From Neisseria lactamica NS19 (GTDB taxonomy: Bacteria; Pseudomonadota; Gammaproteobacteria; Burkholderiales; Neisseriaceae), in contig AEPI01000084.1 of NCBI GenBank assembly GCA_000193795.2, positions 1-8,877 of the forward strand: a stretch of 8,877 nt of DNA, in the 5' to 3' direction. Below are positions 4,455-8,877 of this stretch, in pieces. Position 1 is the stretch's first letter; each line of letters starts with the position of its first letter. The position numbers were made by a program, and so were the translations under genes. Below the pieces are notes generated by a model. It made no database searches. It was not told the DNA's origin and worked only from the letters and a program-made list of their open reading frames with translations.

Positions 4455-7400
4455 GCGTCAGCAGCGAACTGGCCAACAGCGGCCACCTCACCCTCGGCAG
4501 CCTGAAAGCAGACGGCAGCCGTTTCGACAACCGCCAAGGCGACATTCTCGCCCACAGCGCCGACATTCACAGCAGCCACAGCGACAACCGCGGCGGCGCC
4601 CTGGCCGCAGGCAGCCTGAAACTGGATGGCACCCGACTCGACAACCGCCAAGGCGCCATCCGCAGCAACAGCCAAAGCGACATCCTCCTTTCAGACGGCC
4701 TGAACAACGAACAAGGCGAAATCACCACTGCCGGCAGCCTGAAACTGGCCGCCGGCGATATTGCCGGCGGCGGCAGCATTCTGGCCGGCCAAGATCTCGA
4801 ACTGACGGCCAACCGGCTGGACGGCAGCGGCACCCTGGCCGCCGGCCGCGACGCCGCCCTCAAACTCAGCGCCGACTTTGACAGCAGCGGCGACATCGAA
4901 GCCGGCCGCAAACTCAGCATCGAAAGCGGCGGCAACATCCGCAACCGCCACCGCATGGCCGGCGGCCAAGCGCTCGACATCCGTGCCCGGCACATCGACA
5001 ACCGCGCCGAAGGCAAACTGGTTTCCGGCAGCAATACCCGTCTTGGCGCCGACACCGTTGACAACCGCGGCCTGATCAACAGCAACGGCCTGACCCGCAT
5101 TGATGCCGCGACTGCCCTGAACAACATCGGCAGCGGCCGCATCTACGGCAGCCGTCTCGCCCTGGGCGGCGGCAGTCTGAACAACCGCGAAGAAGCAAGC
5201 GCAGACGGCAAAAACCAAGCCCCCGTGATTGCCGCCCGCGAACGCCTGGACATCGGCATGCGCAGCATAAGCAACACCGGCAGCGGCTTTGGCCGGATTG
5301 AAAACGGCCAAGTACAAACCGGCAGCGTCTCCAGCCTGATCAGCAGCGAAGGCACACTGCATATCGGCGGCCGTCTGAACGAGAGCCATCAGGCCGAAGG
5401 CAGGGCCGAGCGCCTGGAAAACCGCGGCGCGCGCATCGAAGCGGCCGGGGACGGCGTATGGTCGGTTGCCAAAATCCATAACGGCAACAGCCGCTGGGAA
5501 GTCAATCACAAAGTTGCCGTCGGCCAAGCCGAACACCGGCACAGCTACAGCCAGCCCGGCAATCCCGAATGGTGGCAGGTTGGCAAAGACGGCTCATGGC
5601 GGCAGACTGCCAATCATGCCAAAGGCGAGTTTACCTTTAACGACGGCCGTGCCCCGGTTCGCCAATCCAGCTGGAACGAAAAACGCGTCACCATACAACG
5701 CCACGAAGACCAAATCGCCCACTCCCAACCCGGGCAAATTGCCATCGGCGGCAACTTTACTGCCGACACCCAAGAGCTGGCCAATGAAAACGGCCAAATC
5801 TTAATCGGCGGCGTCTGGCAGGGCAGCGACAAAGACAGCACCCTGAAAAACCTCAGCGATTTGGCCGGCGCGTACGAAATCGAGTCCGGCATCTTCGAAA
5901 ACAGCTATGCCCGCAAAAGCAAATCTAGACAAAGGTGGGGACGCCGCACCGGCTACAGCGCTCCCGTGTATAACGAAACCCTGCTTGAGCGCCGCGAATT
6001 TGCCAACCACATCAGCTATCAGGATCAGGCAGGCAGCCTGAACCCTCCTGCCGGCCATGCCGCCGCAGCCGATGCCGCCACTGCGGCCGTTGCCCCGCCG
6101 CGCATTAAAAGTCCCGACGGCAGCTTCAGTCTGCCCGAAAGCAGCCTGTACACCGTCCGTCCCGACCGCCCCGGCTATCTGGTGGAAACCGATCCTGCCT
6201 ATGCCGACTACCGCACCTGGCTGGGCAGCGACTACATGCTCAAAGCCCTGCAAACCGATCCCAACCGCACCCACAAACGGCTGGGCGACGGCTATTACGA
6301 GCAACGCCTGATCAACGAACAGATTGCCCGTCTGACCGGCTACCGCCGTCTGGACGGCTACCCGAACGACGAAGCCCAATTCCAAGCCCTGATGGACGCC
6401 GGCATCAGCTTCGCCCGCGCCCAGCAGCTGCCCCCCGGCATCGCCCTGTCCCCCGAGCAGGTTGCCCGGCTGACCAGCGACATCGTCTGGCTTGAAAGCC
6501 AGACCGTTACCCTGGCCGACGGCAGCAGCCAAAGCGTACTCGTACCCAAAGTCTACGTACTCGCCCGCCCCGGCGATCTCAACAGCACCGGCGGACTCAT
6601 CAGCGCCGACGCCCTGCAGCTGGAAGCCGGCCGCATCGACAACCGCGGCACCCTGGCCGGCCGGCACATCGTCGATCTGGCTGCCGGCGACATCAGTAAC
6701 AGCGGCCGCATCCAAGGGCGGCAAACCCTGCTGGAAGCACAAAACCAAATCACCCTGCAAGGCGGCAGCATCGAAGCCGAACGGCTGCTCAGCCTCAAAG
6801 CCGACAACATCACCCTCCAAAGCAGCACCGCCCAAAGCGGCGATTTGCACAACGGCCGCACCACCGTCGACCGTGTGGCCGGACTGTATGTCAGCGGCAC
6901 AGAAGACGGCCAAGGCCTGCTCAGCCTCGAAGCAGGGCACGACATCAAACTGAACGGCGCCCGCCTGGCCAACCGCGCCCGCGACGGCCGTACCCAAGTC
7001 GTTTCCCACCAAGGCAGCGTCACACTCGGCACCGTCCGCACCGAAAACCACGAAAGCTACGGCAGTCTCAGCGACAAAAATCACCGCCACGTCCACCAAA
7101 GCGCCGAAGCAGGCAGCCGCATCGAAGCGCTTGGCAACATCACCGTATCCGCCGGTAAAGACCTCAGCATCCGCCAAGGCCAAATCGACAGCCAAAACGG
7201 CCGGGTAGAGCTGGCCGCCCGCGGCAATATCGACATCAGCGAAGGCCGCCGCACCCTGGATCTGGACGAATCGACCTACAGCAAAGAGCGCGGTTTGGTC
7301 GGCAGCAAAAGCCGGCTGGACCAATACCGGCGCCAACACGACGAAGCAGCCGGCAGCGTGATGACCGGCCGCGAAGTCAGAACGGCCTCCGGCGGCGACA

Positions 7401-8877
7401 CCCGCATCCGCGGCAGCCAAGTCATCAGCGACGAACAGACCCTGGTTACCGCCGCCGGCGAGGTGCGCGTTGATGCTGCCGAGAACCGCTACCAAGATTG
7501 GGAAAACCACGAGCGCAAAAAGTCCGGCCTAACCGGCAGCCTGAAAAACGGTGTGGCGATGGTCGGTTACGGCAAAACCCAAGAAAACCTGCAGCAAAAC
7601 GGCGTATCGTCTGCTGTAACCTCCTCGCAGATAGGCAGCCTGAAAGGCAACACCACCGTAGCGGCGGGCGGCAAACTGACTACCGAAGCCGCACAACTGT
7701 ATGCCGGCGGCGATCTGCATCTGCAGGGGCGCGAAGTTTCCCTCGGCGAAGCCTACAACCGCAACGAGCGGCATAGCGAAGCGCAGCACAAACAGAGCGG
7801 CTTCTCGGTCGGCATCACTTACGACCCCTATACCGCCGGCAAAAATGCCTGGGACAAAGCCATGCAGGGTGGCGGTTACAGCGACAGTATCGTCGGTAAC
7901 TGGATGCAGCGCAGCAGTGCCTCAGCCAAAGCCAGCCAGGCCGCCGGCACCCCTGTCGTGATCAGCGGCGGCCGCAGCCGCAGCACGCAGGTGCAGGATG
8001 GCAGCAGCGCCGAAGCCGTCGGCAGCTCGCTGAGTGCCGGCCGCCATCTCAGCATCCGTGCCACCGAAGGCAGCATCGAAGCCAAAGGCGCACAAATCTC
8101 CGCCGAAGGCGATGCCCTGCTGTATGCCCGCGACGACATCCGCCTCTCGGCCGCCAACGACAGCCAAAGCCAGAGCGGCAGCAGCAAGCGCAGCGGTTTC
8201 TCCATCGACAACCGCGACCATATCACCCCCTTCGGCACCTTCAACGATCAGGGGCAGGCTGCGGGCGAGATCGGCAGCATCAGCGGCAGCACCCTGTCCG
8301 TGGGCGGTAAAACCCGTCTGCTTGCCGAAAAAGGCAATATCGCCGTCAGCGGCAGCAGTCTGGTCTCCCAAGACGACCTGCTGCTTAAAGCCGGCGGCGA
8401 CATCGACATCCGCGCCACCGAACACCGCCAAAGCCAGAGCGAGCGCCAAGTTTCTTCCGGCATCGGCAGTGCCGTTATTTCCGACACCGAGCACTTTAGC
8501 GGCTGGATGAAAAACCGCCGCGAGAACGAGGGCGAAGAAACCCGGCAGGCCGCCAGCCAAATCGGCAGCCTGAAAGGCAGTGTACGGATAGATGCCGGCG
8601 GTGCCTACCGCCAATCCGGCAGTGATGTTGCCGCTGCCCGCGACATTGACATTGCCGCCCAAAGCGTCGATATCCGCACCGCCGACAACCACGGCCGCAG
8701 CCGCCAAAGCGAGCGCGACCTTAAAATCGGCACCTTCGCCAAAATCTCCTCACCGCTGATCGATCTGGTCAACGCTGCCGAGGGCGCAGCCAAAAGCAAA
8801 GCCGACGACCGCACCCGCGCCCTGCAAACCCTGGCCGCCGGCGCCCAAGCCTACCAACTGGCCGATGGCGTCGGCAA
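4229..8877 (+). CDS. tpsA: TpsA large exoprotein, downstream part in the shifted frame (continues beyond the window)
   Basis: I read this frame codon by codon from 4382 to 8875 and found no stop; the frame is open from 3950. Adding one base near 4224-4229 joins it to the N-terminal frame and gives a protein of at least 2,000 residues, the size class of FhaB, HMW and CdiA proteins. In numbering of the joined protein: Gly/Asn/Ser linker (about 452-498), first haemagglutinin repeats (to about 855), a non-repetitive central block (about 859-1090), a conserved block (about 1090-1230) and a second repeat region (about 1231-2000+). The protein would form a surface filament. The C-terminus, where adhesin or toxin activity would be decided, is missing. 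As a separate ORF it has no signal peptide or plausible start, so with the shift unrepaired it should not be secreted. Confidence 0.88.
4382..5446 (+). other. First haemagglutinin (FHA-1-like) repeat region of TpsA
   Basis: Coils of about 20 residues recur with LDNSG/FDNRQG/IDNRAEG turns and AGRxLxI or AGxDLELxA strands, for example FDNRQGDI, LDNRQGAI, IDNRAEGKL and VDNRGLI. This is the pattern of the Fil_haemagg beta-helix repeats. Several coils carry GSLK, encoded by uptake-sequence words (4495, 4609, 4732). Confidence 0.75.
4609..4620 (+). repeat. Exact 12-base DNA uptake sequence AGGCAGCCTGAA
   Basis: This matches the uptake-sequence dialect described for Kingella. It encodes A-GSL-K in the TpsA frame. 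Near copies with one mismatch are at 3701, 4013, 4495, 4732, 7534 and 8563 on the same strand. Confidence 0.7.
5450..6140 (+). other. Central non-repetitive block of TpsA
   Basis: The beta-helix pattern is interrupted by Trp-, His- and Tyr-rich sequence (DGVWSVAKIHNGNSRWEV, PEWWQVGKDGSWRQT). It then passes through PGQIAIGGNFTADTQELAN and GIFENSYARKSKSRQRWGRR to TGYSAPVYNETL. Similar wording (PGKI..GGN..., then a Tyr/Arg-rich segment with xYxPAPV) occurs in enterobacterial CdiA/FhaB proteins from memory. Whether it corresponds to the CdiA receptor-binding region is inference. Confidence 0.55.
6031..6042 (+). repeat. Exact 12-base DNA uptake sequence AGGCAGCCTGAA
   Basis: This copy is in the central block of TpsA, again in the phase that encodes A-GSL-N, directly before a Pro/Ala-rich linker (PPAGHAAAADAATAAVAPP). 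Confidence 0.7.
6143..6568 (+). other. Conserved YLVETDP...VYVLAR block of TpsA
   Basis: Residues about 1090-1231 contain GYLVETDPAYADYRTWLGSD, YMLKALQTDPN, KRLGDGYYEQRLINEQIARL, EAQFQALMDAG, ALSPEQVARLTSDIVWLE and VLVPKVYVLAR. This string of motifs is shared by many very long TpsA proteins, including FhaB- and CdiA-type proteins, and separates their two repeat regions. It identifies this protein as a member of that class, not a short TpsA. Confidence 0.8.
6569..8877 (+). other. Second haemagglutinin (FHA-2-like) repeat region of TpsA, incomplete
   Basis: From about residue 1232, AGxDIxI coils alternate with polar segments. A recurring Lys/Arg/Gln-Ser-Gly motif appears at about residues 1545 (HERKKSGLTGSL), 1636 (AQHKQSGFSVGIT), 1769 (SSKRSGFSI), 1858 (QVSSGIGSA) and 1946 (SERDLKIGTFAK), spaced 91, 133, 89 and 88. 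This is the Fil_haemagg_2-type haemagglutinin repeat of CdiA and its relatives. The last visible residues, LQTLAAGAQAYQLADGVG, also resemble CdiA FHA-2 sequence, so the protein continues well past the window. Confidence 0.75.
7633..7644 (+). repeat. Exact 12-base DNA uptake sequence AGGCAGCCTGAA
   Basis: This copy encodes I-GSL-K in the second repeat region of TpsA. IGSLKG occurs again at 8561-8578, where the first base differs (CGGCAGCCTGAA). Confidence 0.7.

Noticed and set aside
5801..7510. A 569-codon open frame on the minus strand opposite tpsA
   Set aside because: Its Gly/Ala/Val-rich, featureless product mirrors the codon bias of tpsA on the other strand; there is no recognisable domain, and the + strand frame clearly encodes haemagglutinin repeats. 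The same applies to the minus-strand frames at 4691-5542, 4567-5142 and 7922-8707.

Overview
The window looks like a piece of a Neisseriaceae genome, probably a Kingella-like relative rather than a classical Neisseria. Three things point there. The IS fragment at the left edge closely resembles the meningococcal IS1106/IS1655-type transposase as I remember it. The TpsA N-terminus resembles Neisseria TpsA/HrpA proteins. A 12-base word, AGGCAGCCTGAA, occurs three times exactly and many more times with one mismatch; it matches the DNA uptake sequence dialect described for Kingella. The assignment rests on recall, not on a search.

Layout. Positions 1-828 are the right-hand part of an IS5-family insertion sequence: the 3' two thirds of its transposase in an open frame, two small hairpins and the probable terminal inverted repeat. 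Positions 829-1055 are an AT-rich intergenic region with an inverted repeat, a perfect 12-bp palindrome and a near-consensus sigma70 promoter. Positions 1056-2801 encode a complete TpsB outer-membrane transporter (ShlB/FhaC/HecB family). After 75 bases, tpsA starts at 2877 and runs rightward past the end of the window. Both genes are on the + strand and should form one operon driven from about 1017.

The two genes form a two-partner secretion system. TpsA is exported to the periplasm by its extended signal peptide, recognised by the POTRA domains of TpsB through its TPS domain, and threaded through the TpsB barrel to form a long surface beta-helix. The in-frame architecture (TPS domain, first repeat block, central conserved block, second repeat block) is that of long FhaB/CdiA-type proteins. 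A CdiA-like role in contact-dependent inhibition is possible, but any C-terminal toxin and immunity gene would lie beyond 8877 and cannot be judged here.

The main anomaly is that tpsA is split by a one-base frame change near 4224-4229, at the start of a Gly/Asn/Ser-rich low-complexity tract. The upstream frame ends at 4454 (525 aa). The correct continuation lies in another frame that stays open from 3950 to the end of the window, about 1,550 codons beyond the shift. The same 18-21-residue NSG repeat continues on both sides, so these are two halves of one gene. The cause could be a sequencing error, a pseudogene or an off-state variant. No tRNA, rRNA, CRISPR array or unrelated gene was seen.
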